Below are positions 17,670-25,934 of a stretch of DNA of 64,000 bases, piece after piece. A program made the position numbers and the translations under genes. Source of the DNA: Prosthecomicrobium sp. N25 (GTDB taxonomy: Bacteria > Pseudomonadota > Alphaproteobacteria > Rhizobiales > Ancalomicrobiaceae); assembly GCF_037203705.1 (NCBI RefSeq), contig NZ_JBBCAT010000003.1:62001-126000 (forward strand). Reading direction: 5' to 3'. The stretch's first letter is position 1; each line of letters begins with the position of its first letter. The notes under the pieces are model-generated. The model made no database searches, had not been told where the DNA came from, and saw nothing but the letters and a program-made list of their open reading frames with translations.

Positions 17670-19112
17670 TCAGAAGCGCGCCGACAGCAGGAGCCCGGCG
17701 CCGTACCAGGTCTTTGCGTTCACCCCCGGAAGAGAGGAGATGCCCGCGCCGGGCCGGGCTGCGGACGCCCAGACTCCGGTGGCGATTGCCGGGGACCAGA
17801 GATGGGTCCACTCTCCGTAGAGTTCGCTGGCGAGATGCCGCTTCTGCACCCCCGTCGCGATGGTGAGCCCGCCGGACCCGAACGAGGGCCGTGCCCCCTG
17901 TCCGAACTGGATCGGGCTGTTCAACTCATCCGCATAGGAGAGGATGTACTGGGCCTTGAAGAAGTCTCGTTCGGTCAGGACCAGGTTCAGCGCGAGCCGG
18001 TGGTGACGCACGTTCGAGTTCAGGAACGCGTAGGCGCCGTTTGCGCCGAACCACCAGTTGTCCAGACCATTGCCATAGTAGAGAGGGTCGAACCGTTCGT
18101 AGCCGCGCGTGCGCGGGTCGTCGCCGCTGAACGAGGCGTAGCCGTAGGACAGCGCCGGCAGGAAAGGCAGGCCGGTGAACCGGTAGCCGATCTCCCCGTA
18201 GATCGCCTGCGCCTTCATGGCGATGCGGTCGTTGTCCTCCCGCGCGTATTCGGCGCGGATCCACCCGCCGGGCAGTCCGAAATCCTTGCCTTCCAGCCGC
18301 CCGAACACCTGCCAGGCCCGGAGGCCGTCACGCCCGTCCGGGATCAGAAGCGGCAGGGTCGGCAGGGGATAGACCTGGCGCGATTGCAGGACCTTGATCA
18401 CCGCGCCGCCGACGCGCGATCCCGTCCCCCAGCCGTATTCGACGACGGCAGTGGCAAGCTTCGTCCGCGTATCGTTGGAGGAGAGTTCGTCGGGGTCGAG
18501 AAACGCGCCTTCGACCTTCAACCCGCCGACGCTCACCCGGGCGACCGTCGCGTTCGCCCAGGCGGTCCGGGGAAGGAGGTTCCCGTCGCCGCGTTCGAAG
18601 CCGTTCCCGCCACCCTGCCAGATCAGCATCCCGGTCCCGATGCCGTAGTCCCGGCGGCCCGTGGAGAGATCGATGTTGAGGCTGTCGGCCGGATTGGTCG
18701 TGCGCAGGCCCGCAAAGGCGTTCTCGATGCGTAGCGTGCCTTTGTTGCGCTGGTCGAAGGCATCGGTCCCTAGGGTCTGGGACCAGCCGGCACTCAGTCC
18801 GCCGTAGAGTTCCACGGCGGGTCCGACCCGGAATACGACGTCGACCCCCGGCTCGAGCCACAGCTCCGCCCAGGTCCGCCTCTCCCTGAAGCGCGCCGGG
18901 CCGAGTGCGGCGAGGCCGTACCAGGTCCCCGCATAGCCGAACCCGCCCGCGAGCGCCTCGAGCCGAGCCTTCACACGCCAGGTCCCGTCGTCGACGATGA
19001 CGAGGGGATCCGGTGCGGGCGCCGCCGGGGTCGCCGGCGGCTCGCCCGCGTATGCAGCCGGAATGATTGCCGCGCAGGAGAGGAGGGGAAGCAGCCAAGC
19101 GTGCCGTGCCAT
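17670..19112 (-). CDS. Outer-membrane beta-barrel protein, alginate-export/porin-like
   Basis: Protein of 480 residues with a signal peptide (ending PAAYA before GEPPAT). The rest shows alternating aromatic/polar beta-strand patterns such as WRVKARLEALAGGFGYAG, VELYGGLSAGWSQ and YGEWTHLW, and ends in a terminal aromatic (LLLSARF), the assembly signal of outer-membrane barrels. Overall it resembles the alginate-export (PF13372-like) barrel group. GAGGAGG sits 5 bases before the ATG at 19112. It is upstream of the arylsulfatase, so it may bring sulfated or acidic saccharides across the outer membrane; that coupling is inferred. Confidence 0.72.
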   Translation of the reverse strand: MARHAWLLPLLSCAAIIPAAYAGEPPATPAAPAPDPLVIVDDGTWRVKARLEALAGGFGYAGTWYGLAALGPARFRERRTWAELWLEPGVDVVFRVGPAVELYGGLSAGWSQTLGTDAFDQRNKGTLRIENAFAGLRTTNPADSLNIDLSTGRRDYGIGTGMLIWQGGGNGFERGDGNLLPRTAWANATVARVSVGGLKVEGAFLDPDELSSNDTRTKLATAVVEYGWGTGSRVGGAVIKVLQSRQVYPLPTLPLLIPDGRDGLRAWQVFGRLEGKDFGLPGGWIRAEYAREDNDRIAMKAQAIYGEIGYRFTGLPFLPALSYGYASFSGDDPRTRGYERFDPLYYGNGLDNWWFGANGAYAFLNSNVRHHRLALNLVLTERDFFKAQYILSYADELNSPIQFGQGARPSFGSGGLTIATGVQKRHLASELYGEWTHLWSPAIATGVWASAARPGAGISSLPGVNAKTWYGAGLLLSARF

Positions 19113-19510
19113 TCCTGCCTCCTCGGAACAAGGTCATGGAACTGGTCAGGAATGCGGTGCCCGGCCGAATCCGGATGGCCCGCCTTCACGATGCCGTCGT
19201 GCCGGGCTCCGCCCGGACCGCCGAGTTCGTCGGTCGACCCGCGAGCGGAGGACCGGGATGCCGGCGCCTGCCCGCCGGCAGGGCCTGCACGGGTGCCGAA
19301 ACGCCGAGGCCGCGAAACGGGACGGAAAGCCTCGGCCGCCCTATTCCGATACCGGCATGACGTCGATGCAGCTCCCGCATTCCCGAACTGCCATTCGGCC
19401 GCGTCCGCAACCGAGCGACCGAGGCTTGTCACATTCTTGTATTTTGATCATTTGACATACCGAATGTTGAAAGGCCTGATAAGTGACGGGCTGGCCAAAA
19501 TGAGCGAACC
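19113..19510. other. Divergent intergenic region without a supported gene
   Basis: About 400 bases between the porin-like gene and the small regulator. Small frames here lack family features. The right end (19430-19500) is markedly AT-rich and holds a promoter-like sequence; the rest shows nothing recognisable. Confidence 0.5.
19452..19481 (+). promoter_or_regulatory. Candidate promoter of small regulator gene
   Basis: TTGACA (19452-19457) is followed after 18 bases by CTGATA (19476-19481), within an AT-rich stretch 30 bases before the ATG at 19511. This resembles a housekeeping alphaproteobacterial promoter, but it rests on pattern only. Confidence 0.35.
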
Positions 19511-20020
19511 ATGACGAAACATGAACTGCGCGATTCCCGGGAGTCTTTGCCATCCACTCCTGCGCGACAGGTCTTCGAGTTTTCACCTAAGGCATTGTTT
19601 CTCAAAAACTACGAACAGGCTCAGTACCATTTCGTCCAGTTTGTCTCGGAGCATCTGGCAGATTGTTCGCGCGAGTTCGACGGCGATCTGCAGGAGATGC
19701 TCGTACTCGCGATCGTCGGGCAAGTGACGCTCAATTGGCGCTTGGCCAACGCACCTGAACCCGTCGCCCCCCCGAGTATCACCGCATCGCGGCTCGCCGA
19801 CGTCACGGGTATTCCGCGCCAGACTGTGAGAAGGAAACTACTCAGCTTGCAGCGTCGTGGCTGGGTAGAGCAGCATGAACGAGCGTGGCGGCTTGCGATG
19901 AAAGACGGCATCACGCCCGCTTCAAAGGATCTGGCAGCGCTCAATGGCCGCGGAATCGATCGGGCCTCGCGACTGCTGTCTGCATTTCATCGACTTCGAC
20001 TGGATGATCGGTCGGCTTGA
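19511..20020 (+). CDS. Small helix-turn-helix (MarR-like) regulator
   Basis: Cytoplasmic protein of 169 residues. A winged helix-turn-helix is visible at about 92-125 (SRLADVTGIPRQTVRRKLLS then LQRRGWVEQ), similar in layout to MarR-type DNA-binding domains. The N-terminal half is helical with a phenylalanine-rich stretch and no known ligand domain. Codon use is AT-richer than in neighbours (for example ggcattgtttctcaaaaac), as often seen in acquired regulators. The start ATG has only a weak GAGCGAA site. Its target is not evident; it is divergent from the porin/sulfatase pair. Confidence 0.72.
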   Translation: MTKHELRDSRESLPSTPARQVFEFSPKALFLKNYEQAQYHFVQFVSEHLADCSREFDGDLQEMLVLAIVGQVTLNWRLANAPEPVAPPSITASRLADVTGIPRQTVRRKLLSLQRRGWVEQHERAWRLAMKDGITPASKDLAALNGRGIDRASRLLSAFHRLRLDDRSA

Positions 20021-20284
20021 ATCCAAGCAGGCGGGTCGGGCGCTGCCCCTGGACCATCCCCGGCCGCCGTTCGACATCGCCAAGAACCCGAACAGGGCCC
20101 TTCGGCCCGCGGAGGACCGAGTTCCTCGGCAGGCACCACGGGCGGCGCCCTGCGAGGAGCGCCCGCCGCGATGTCTCGCCCCTCCGCTCGCGAGGGGGCG
20201 GTTCAACGGATTCGCGACGCAGGCCCCCGCCGGGCTGTCCGGCCTGATCAGCCGACGTGGCGGCGCCCACTCCAAGGGGTCAGG

Positions 20285-20893
20285 CTAGCGGTGATGTCCA
20301 CCGCCGCCACCGCCACCGCCTCCACCGCCCCGACCGCCTCCGCCCCCGAAGCCGCCACCTCCGCCACCCCGATACCACTGGGTGCCGCCACCTCCGCCAC
20401 CCCGATAGAACTGGGCGCCGCCGCCACCCCAGCGGTTGCCGCCGCCACCCTGCCAGCCCGGAGAATGACCGCCCGGCTTGCCGCCGTGCCAGCCCGGGGG
20501 AGGACCGCCTGGATGGCCGCCATGGCCGCCATGCCCGCCGTGGCCGTGATGGTTGTTGTGATGGTGTTTGGGGTAGCGGTAGGGGCGGCCCCAGTACCAC
20601 GGATACCCGTAGTAGGGCCCGCCATAGTAGCCGCCGTAGTACCCGTCCCCATACCCGTAGTCGTATTCCTGGTCTTCCCCGCAAGCATCCGGATGATAGT
20701 GCCATCCGTAGGACCGGCTCCAAGCCCGTCCGCAGTGATACCCGTGGACGAGCTGGACCACGGCCTCGTCCGGCCGTTCGTACCCGAGGATAGTCCTTGT
20801 GCCAGAGAGTGGCAGCGCCCCCGCACCCGTCGGGAACGCCAACATGCCGCTCAAAACCACCGTCAGTGCAGTCGAGCTCTGTGCAGTTCTCAT
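20285..20893 (-). CDS. Secreted glycine/histidine/tyrosine-rich protein
   Basis: Protein of 202 residues with a signal peptide (MRTAQSSTALTVVLSGMLAF, Ala-rich end). The middle is Tyr/Gly-rich (YGDGYYGGYYGGPYYG), then His-rich (HHHNNHHGHGGHGGHGG), and the C-terminal 60 residues are almost pure Gly with Arg, Trp and His. Two cysteines lie in HGYHCGRAW and HPDACGED. No catalytic fold is apparent. It may be a cell-surface, metal-binding or extracellular matrix protein; function unknown. It belongs to a local set of low-complexity secreted proteins (20285-23633). Confidence 0.68.
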   Translation of the reverse strand: MRTAQSSTALTVVLSGMLAFPTGAGALPLSGTRTILGYERPDEAVVQLVHGYHCGRAWSRSYGWHYHPDACGEDQEYDYGYGDGYYGGYYGGPYYGYPWYWGRPYRYPKHHHNNHHGHGGHGGHGGHPGGPPPGWHGGKPGGHSPGWQGGGGNRWGGGGAQFYRGGGGGGTQWYRGGGGGGFGGGGGRGGGGGGGGGGGHHR

Positions 20894-21631
20894 TTTACGA
20901 ACTCCGTACCACGGGATGGGCGCGAAATACCTGATACAGTCCCACGGTTGCGCCCAAGCATTCCGTCCCCCAATGCCGAATATTGACTCGAACCCAATGT
21001 CTGCAAATAAGGACCATTACGAATTCGAAGAATCTTGTTCGAAAATAGGGCTTGGTGGTACATGCCATATTCCGCCTCGGGGCGGTTTTCATGCGGACAA
21101 CGGCGAACTATTCAGGCCGGAACAAGAACCCACCGAGTTCGTCGTGGACCTCAGACCGGATCCACGAAGGGCCGATCTTTCGATCCGCCATGGCCGGACT
21201 CGTCCGGGCGATGGCGAGGACACGGTCGCGCGGATCCCCATCCCATGTGATCCGAGGGTCTTCAGGCCCCGGGGCCAAGACGTTGGACATGGCGAGGGCT
21301 CCGGTGTGCTCCCCGCAGCGTCGGCCCCCAGCGCCGACGGCCTCCGGGGTGCCATGACTGCGGGCCGGCAAGGCAAGTAGCTTCGGGCGAAAGTGGTCGG
21401 CGCGCCGAGGATGACGCATGACCCAGATCAAGGCAAAGCTCGGAGTACTGGAATATCAGAAACTCTTGGGTAGCTTAGAGCGTCGCCATGTCCCGGGTTG
21501 GCTTGATATCGTTCCGATCCATGAAGCCATTTCGAAACCGACCGGCGGCAAGCAATCAGGATGCGCGAGGGCGAGGATCCCAAACTTGCGCACCATCCCT
21601 GAAGGTCATTGGTCAGAGTCGGAGGAATGCC
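20894..21631. other. Long divergent intergenic region
   Basis: About 740 bases between two divergent genes for secreted low-complexity proteins. I found no frame with convincing family features. Around 20990-21060 the DNA is AT-rich, with two TTCGAA palindromes (21025-21030 and 21039-21044) 8 bases apart, which could be a regulator site. The only longish frame (21108-21431, minus) has no recognisable features. Confidence 0.4.
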
Positions 21632-22189
21632 ATGTCAAGTCTGCGTGTCGGTCTGGTCGCGCTCGTCAGCGCGGTCCTCAGCCTTCCCACCTCACCCGCG
21701 ATGGCGATCGGCGGGCTCGGAGCGCTCAAGAACCACGCGGTCGAAGGCCAGGTGGAGCAGGTTCGCGCAGGTGGTGGTGCCGTGCGCCGCCCAGCCGGCG
21801 GCGGCGCAAACCGCGGCGGCAGCGTCAACCGCGGCGGCAACGTGAACCGCAACGCCAACGTGAACCGTAATGCGAACGTGAATCGCAACGCGAACGTGAA
21901 CCGCAACACCAACGTGAATCGCAATGCGAACGTGAATCGCAACACCAACGTGAACCGCAAGACGAACGTCAACGTGCATCACGGCAACGTCAACGTGAAG
22001 GTCAAGGGCGGATACTACCGCCCCTGGGTCCGTCGGCCGTACTACGGAACGGTCGTGGCCGGCGTTGCGCTCGGCACGGTCATCGGGGTGGCGGCGGTCG
22101 GCACGGTACCGGTCGCACCGGCTCCGAACCTGTGCTGGTACTGGTCGGACAACAGCCAGGTGAATGGCTATTGGGATTACTGCCAGTAA
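21632..22189 (+). CDS. Secreted protein with NVNRNA hexapeptide repeats
   Basis: Protein of 185 residues with a signal peptide (ending SPAMA). After a Gly/Arg-rich segment come seven perfect-register hexapeptides of consensus N-V-N-R-N-[A/T] (about residues 70-111), then NVNVHHGNVNVKVKGG, a YYRPWVRRPYYG motif, one hydrophobic helix (VVAGVALGTVIGVAAVGTV) and a C-terminus ending WDYCQ. GGAGGA lies 5 bases before the ATG at 21632. Repeats with alternating Asn/Val suggest stacked beta strands or an amyloid-like surface, but no function is known. The hydrophobic helix may anchor it in a membrane. Confidence 0.75.
   Translation: MSSLRVGLVALVSAVLSLPTSPAMAIGGLGALKNHAVEGQVEQVRAGGGAVRRPAGGGANRGGSVNRGGNVNRNANVNRNANVNRNANVNRNTNVNRNANVNRNTNVNRKTNVNVHHGNVNVKVKGGYYRPWVRRPYYGTVVAGVALGTVIGVAAVGTVPVAPAPNLCWYWSDNSQVNGYWDYCQ
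21839..21964 (+). repeat. Seven tandem 18-base repeats coding NVNRN[A/T]
   Basis: Seven consecutive 18-base units of the kind aacgtgaaccgcaacgcc. Units differ mostly at synonymous sites (cgc/cgt, aac/aat, gcc/gcg), so the peptide repeat is kept while the DNA drifts. Confidence 0.85.
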
Positions 22190-22214
22190 GGCTCGGGAAA
22201 TCTGGCTGTGAACG

Positions 22215-22248
22215 CGTTCGGGGTCAGGTCGGTGGCCGGCCCCGAACG
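22215..22248 (+). terminator. Hairpin after NVNRNA-repeat gene
   Basis: CGTTCGGGG (22215-22223) pairs with CCCCGAACG (22240-22248) across a 16-base loop, 26 bases after the stop codon. No T-run follows. Confidence 0.45.
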
Positions 22249-22514
22249 TCTGCCTCGGTCGAACGGGGTTCGCCCGCCGGCCGGACAGGGCAATGCGGCG
22301 TGTGACGCCGTCCGTCATCGCAGGGGACACCTGAAGCACCTGCCGCCGGCGACGCCGAGGCTCCGGCCGCTGGCCGGCTCTTCGGCCGACATCGGCGTCG
22401 CCCGCATCGGGCCGCATCCAAGCAGCGCGCCGGGTGGTCGTCTCCAGACCGCACCTGCGCCGTCGCGGACGGCCCCCGTAGCTGAAGTGCGCAGGCCGCG
22501 AAACGGCGCTCAAG

Positions 22515-22536
22515 GCGGCCCGGAGCCCCGGGCCGC
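22515..22536 (-). terminator. Hairpin after Pro/Gly-rich PG-binding gene
   Basis: GCGGCCCGG (22515-22523) pairs with CCGGGCCGC (22528-22536) over a 4-base loop, 42 bases beyond the 3' end of the minus-strand gene. A compact GC stem suited to termination; no T-run. Confidence 0.45.
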
Positions 22537-22577
22537 GCCGTCATGCCGGTGATAGGCGCCCGGGAAACCGCGGGCCG

Positions 22578-23633
22578 TCAGATCCCGAGCTTCGCAGCGG
22601 TGTCCTCGTCGAGTTCGCCGGTGGCCTGGAGGCCGTTCCGGGCCTGGAAGTCGCGCAGCGCCTGGTCCGTGCCCGGGCCGAAGATGCCGTCCACGCTGAT
22701 GTCCATGCCGTCGCGCACGAGAGCCTCCTGCAGGGCCCGGACCCGGCTGCCGCGCATGCGCGGCGAGGCGAGCCTCAGCGACCCGGGCCCCGTCGACACG
22801 CCGTCTCCCCCCGAGGCTCCCTCGTCGGAGACGATTTCGTAGACCCGGTCGTCATCGAGATAGGTCGCCCTGTAGAGGACGTCGCCGCACATGTAGAGGG
22901 ACTCGCCCTGATAGCTGTTCGTCGCGCAGTCGACACTGTCGGGAAGCGTATCGACGAAGGCGAGCGAGGCTCCCGCGACCGCTCCCGTGAAGTACCAGCC
23001 CCAGGCCGGATACCAGTGATAGTCCCCCCAGTGCCAATGGGGCGGGCGGGGATAGGGCGGCCGGGCAGCCGGAGGCCGCCAACCGGGCGGCCTCGAGCCC
23101 GGCGGGCGCCACCCCGGCGGACGGGCACCAGGCTGGAGCGGCGGCCGGTTACCCACGCCGGGCGGCCTTCCGCCGGCTCCGGGGGCGTTGGCGATCGGGG
23201 GCGTGGGCTTGACGCCGGGACGCTGGCCGTCACCGGGCCGCTGGCCGGCACCGGGCTTCTGGCCTGCGCCGGGCCGCTGGCCGGCACCCGGCTTCTGGCC
23301 GGCACCTGGCCGCTGGCCGGACGGCGGGCGCGAGGCTGCCGGCGGCTTGGAGGGACGGGTCGCGGCGGCAGGCGGGCGGCCGCCGCCGCCCCCGCCGTAG
23401 ACCGGTCGCGGCCCGTAGCCTCCGCCGTGGAACCCACCCCCGTATCCACCACCGTATCCGCCGCCGAATCCGCCGCGGCCACCGCCGCCCCCGAAACCGC
23501 CGCCGCCGCCGCGACCGCCGCCGCCGCCTCCGCGCGCCTCCGCGCTCCCGATCGCTCCGCCCCCGGACGGCAGGTCCGGCATCGAGCCGTAGGCGATGAG
23601 GCCGGCCGCGATGGTGGCAAGGATTTTCCGCAT
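22578..23633 (-). CDS. Secreted Gly/Pro-rich protein with C-terminal peptidoglycan-binding domain
   Basis: Protein of 351 residues with a signal peptide (MRKILATIAAGLIAYG...). Order of regions: Gly-rich (about 35-85), a run of GAGQ[R/K]P hexapeptides (about 105-135), a Pro/Arg-rich stretch, an aromatic segment (HWHWGDYHWYPAWGWYF), a hydrophobic segment, a Cys-containing region (SVDCATN, YMCGDVLY) and a C-terminal PF01471-like peptidoglycan-binding module (RVRALQEALVRDG, VDGIFGPGTDQALRDFQ). It is probably anchored to the cell wall. It lies 14 bases downstream of the DUF2092 gene, so the two form an operon. Function unknown. Confidence 0.78.
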   Translation of the reverse strand: MRKILATIAAGLIAYGSMPDLPSGGGAIGSAEARGGGGGGRGGGGGFGGGGGRGGFGGGYGGGYGGGFHGGGYGPRPVYGGGGGGRPPAAATRPSKPPAASRPPSGQRPGAGQKPGAGQRPGAGQKPGAGQRPGDGQRPGVKPTPPIANAPGAGGRPPGVGNRPPLQPGARPPGWRPPGSRPPGWRPPAARPPYPRPPHWHWGDYHWYPAWGWYFTGAVAGASLAFVDTLPDSVDCATNSYQGESLYMCGDVLYRATYLDDDRVYEIVSDEGASGGDGVSTGPGSLRLASPRMRGSRVRALQEALVRDGMDISVDGIFGPGTDQALRDFQARNGLQATGELDEDTAAKLGI

Positions 23634-23647
23634 GGTTCTCTCCTTGC

Positions 23648-24457
23648 TCACTGGGCGGGCTTCGGTTCGGGCGACGGGGCTCCCGCGGGCGCCGCTGTCG
23701 CCGGCTTCGTCGACTGTCCGCCGCCGGCCACCGCAAGGCGCATGAAGTCCGCGGGCGGGCTGAACCGGAACCGGGCCGGGTCGACCGCCGGAGCATCGTT
23801 CCATTCGCTGAGGTAGGCCCGATAGACAGGCGCCCCGCGCTTCGCGCGCTCGACCCCGACGATCATCAGCGGCACCGGCCGCGCCTCGTCGGTCGAGATC
23901 CAGACCTGCCAGTCCTCGTCCGCGCCGCGGAAGCTCAGGTGATGGACCTCCCGGCCGGTGATCAGGGTCGTGCCGTGATACGCGGCGTCCTTCACGCCCT
24001 CGAGGAGCCGGTCGGGAAGCTTCTCGCTGAGGATGGACCAGAGCGGCAGCACCGTGCCCGTCTTGTCCCGGATGGCCTCCACGAGCGCGTCGTAGCCGCC
24101 GCCGAAGGGCACGCTCACATAGAACTTCTCGTCCGGCGCCGCGACCGCGAAGGTCGCCCCGTCGTAGAAGTAGTCCCGCCGGGCGCCCTCCCGCTCCGCC
24201 TTCACGAAGAAGCCGTCCTTGCGCGAGAAGAGGGTCTCTCCGCTCCTGATGGACGTGATCTTCCGGCCGTTGTCGGCGGACTGGTCGTAGGTGACGAACC
24301 AGCGGAAGGACAGGGCCGGCCGCCCTGCGAGGTAGCGGGCGGATTTCAGGGCGAGGTCCCGGGCCGAGGGCTCCGGCGCCCCGTCCTGCGCGCGCGCCGG
24401 AAGGACCGCGAAGGCGGCGGCGAGCGCGACGGACAGAAGCTGGACGCGAACGTTCAT
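23648..24457 (-). CDS. DUF2092-family periplasmic protein
   Basis: Protein of 269 residues with a signal peptide (MNVRVQLLSVALAAAFAVLPARA). The body, including ALSFRWFVTYDQS, SGETLFSRKDGF, FYDGATFAV and WQVWISTDEARPVP, follows the DUF2092 pattern, a family of periplasmic proteins with a predicted LolA/LppX-like half barrel. ATG 24457 is preferred to an in-frame GTG at 24469 because a GGAG site lies in front of it. The Gly/Pro-rich cell-wall protein gene follows after 14 bases. A role in lipid or envelope handling is only a family-level guess. Confidence 0.75.
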   Translation of the reverse strand: MNVRVQLLSVALAAAFAVLPARAQDGAPEPSARDLALKSARYLAGRPALSFRWFVTYDQSADNGRKITSIRSGETLFSRKDGFFVKAEREGARRDYFYDGATFAVAAPDEKFYVSVPFGGGYDALVEAIRDKTGTVLPLWSILSEKLPDRLLEGVKDAAYHGTTLITGREVHHLSFRGADEDWQVWISTDEARPVPLMIVGVERAKRGAPVYRAYLSEWNDAPAVDPARFRFSPPADFMRLAVAGGGQSTKPATAAPAGAPSPEPKPAQ

Positions 24458-24935
24458 GGTGCTCTCCACCCCTTCGGATCGGCATCGGCCGCAGGTCCGG
24501 AGCGGCGGCGCAGGCCACCTCGGCAGCCCCGATCACCGGGCCGACCGGCCCTTCGACATCCGCATGGTCCGCCGACCGGAGGCCGCGCGAGGTCGGTCGC
24601 GGCTCTGGACTGCGCGAGATTGGGCGAACTTCTGTCCCGCTACTTGATCGGCTGGGCCAGCGGGTCCTGCAGGCCGCCGGTCGCCCCGTCGCGCAGGTGC
24701 CACGGGCGCCGCCGGTACGGCGCGACGCGGACCCGAGGTCGCACGAATGGCGAGCTACGGGTTTGCCCCATGCCCGATTGTCCCAAGCCATCAAGCCGTC
24801 GAGCTCACGATCCACCAACGTGAGCATTCATCAAATATCGCCGGCCATGGGTCCGTCCGAGACGGAACACTGGGCTCGCTTTCTCATTGCATAACTTCAC
24901 CCTCGGAGACGAATTGGGGCGCAGGGGAAGCATCA
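24458..24935. other. Intergenic region without a supported gene
   Basis: About 480 bases between divergent genes. No frame shows family features. The right third is AT-richer and holds a perfect 7-base inverted repeat (24803-24825) about 110 bases upstream of the small gene at 24936. Confidence 0.45.
24803..24825. promoter_or_regulatory. Inverted repeat upstream of small helical gene
   Basis: GCTCACG (24803-24809) and CGTGAGC (24819-24825) are perfect reverse complements with 9 bases between, in a region with AT-rich flanks. Possible operator for either divergent gene; the regulator is unknown. Confidence 0.3.
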
Positions 24936-25118
24936 ATGAGGGAAGACGTGCTCATCGAATGGGTCGAGGCGGTCGATCGTGTACAGAAGGCGACCGAGAG
25001 ACTCGTCGAGGCGTCCAGGACGACGACCAGACTGCCCTACGCTGAGGCTGAACTGTCGGCCGCGATCCGACACCTTGAGCGGCTATCCCGCATCCTGGAT
25101 ACCAAGTCGGCCAACTGA
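24936..25118 (+). CDS. Small helical protein of unknown function
   Basis: A 60-residue protein, strongly helical and amphipathic (DVLIEWVEAVDRVQKATERL and ELSAAIRHLERLSRIL). The ATG at 24936 follows GGGGAAG by 6 bases. It has no membrane segment or cysteine and matches no family I recognise. It is flanked by a 480-base gap and a large hairpin, so it is an independent transcription unit. Confidence 0.5.
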   Translation: MREDVLIEWVEAVDRVQKATERLVEASRTTTRLPYAEAELSAAIRHLERLSRILDTKSAN

Positions 25119-25481
25119 CCGGCGGCCGCCGGCGGGCCCCGACCGGTCTGTTCCCGACCCAATCGCCGCGCCTCAGACACGCGCAAGCGTGGCCCGGCAG
25201 GTTCCAGGCACGCGGAGGCGACAAGGCCCGGGGAGTCGACGAGGCGACCGGGCGACCGGGGAAAGGCCGCTTGCCTCGGCATCGCGGTGCCCGTCATCTG
25301 GCCCGGCGGGCCATGTTCCGAACAGAAATGCCGAGGACCCGGACCGCTCGGCGATTGCCGAACGTCCGGGTCCTCGGCCTCGAGCTCTGCGACCTTGCCG
25401 GCCGGCTGCCGTCTCGGGTGCGGAGCGCCTGGAGACCCCTGTCGGGCCACCGTGGCTCGTCCGCGCGCAGCCGGCGAGCCG
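25119..25481. other. Convergent intergenic region with large hairpin
   Basis: About 360 bases between convergent genes. It holds a 49-base nested inverted repeat (25330-25378) and no supported gene. Confidence 0.55.
25330..25378. terminator. Nested 15-base hairpin between convergent genes
   Basis: GCCGAGGACCCGGAC (25330-25344) is the exact reverse complement of GTCCGGGTCCTCGGC (25364-25378). The 19-base interior contains its own stem TCGGC-GATT-GCCGA (25348-25361). The length and position between two gene ends suit a bidirectional terminator; there is no T-run. Confidence 0.6.
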
Positions 25482-25934
25482 TCAGCCGATCGACACGGTC
25501 ATTCCGCTCAGGGCGACCGAGAACTGGATGCCGATCTGCTTGCCTGTCAGGGTCAGGATGACGCCGCGGGAATTCTGCAGCTTGACCGTCGTGGCCCCGC
25601 CCGCGACGGCCACGCCGGCGCCGAGTGCGGTATAGGTCCCGGTAATGTCGGAGGCCGTGGTCAGGCCGGTGGCGCGACCGACGAGTTCGGCCTCCGCCAC
25701 GCCGATGATGGCGCCGAGACTGACGCCGCCGATCTTCAACGGATACTGCCGGCCGCCGAAGTTGAGGACGCCGCTTCCACCGCCCAGGCCGACCACGAAC
25801 CCCGCCTTGACGATCTTGATGCGCACCGAGCCGGTGGCCGCATGGGCCGGTACGGTCCCGCCGAGCAACGTGGCGGCCATTCCACCACCGAGAAGACCGA
25901 GAAGGGTCCTTCGCGATTCCGAGCGCTGAATCAT
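25482..25934 (-). CDS. Exported glycine-rich beta protein with twin-arginine signal
   Basis: Protein of 150 residues. The N-terminus SRRTLLGLLGGGMAATLLGG, ending VPAHA, has the twin-arginine pattern and a hydrophobic core, so Tat export is likely. The mature part is a run of Gly/Val/Thr-rich strands (KAGFVVGLGGGSGVLNFGGR, YTALGAGVAVAGGATTVKL), reminiscent of EipA/DUF1134-like or SYLF-type envelope proteins, but I cannot assign a family firmly. It has no cysteines in the mature part and no visible active site. Confidence 0.65.
   Translation of the reverse strand: MIQRSESRRTLLGLLGGGMAATLLGGTVPAHAATGSVRIKIVKAGFVVGLGGGSGVLNFGGRQYPLKIGGVSLGAIIGVAEAELVGRATGLTTASDITGTYTALGAGVAVAGGATTVKLQNSRGVILTLTGKQIGIQFSVALSGMTVSIG

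Larger units (their letters stand above)
22190..22577. other. Convergent intergenic region with two hairpins
   Basis: About 390 bases between the NVNRNA-repeat gene and the convergent Pro/Gly-rich gene. It contains two terminator-like hairpins, one near each gene end (22215-22248 and 22515-22536), and no supported gene. Confidence 0.55.

Noticed and set aside
21108-21431. Minus-strand frame of 107 codons in the long intergenic gap
   Set aside because: No ribosome-binding site, no recognisable motif, and a competing frame of similar length on the plus strand. Kept as non-coding, with low certainty.
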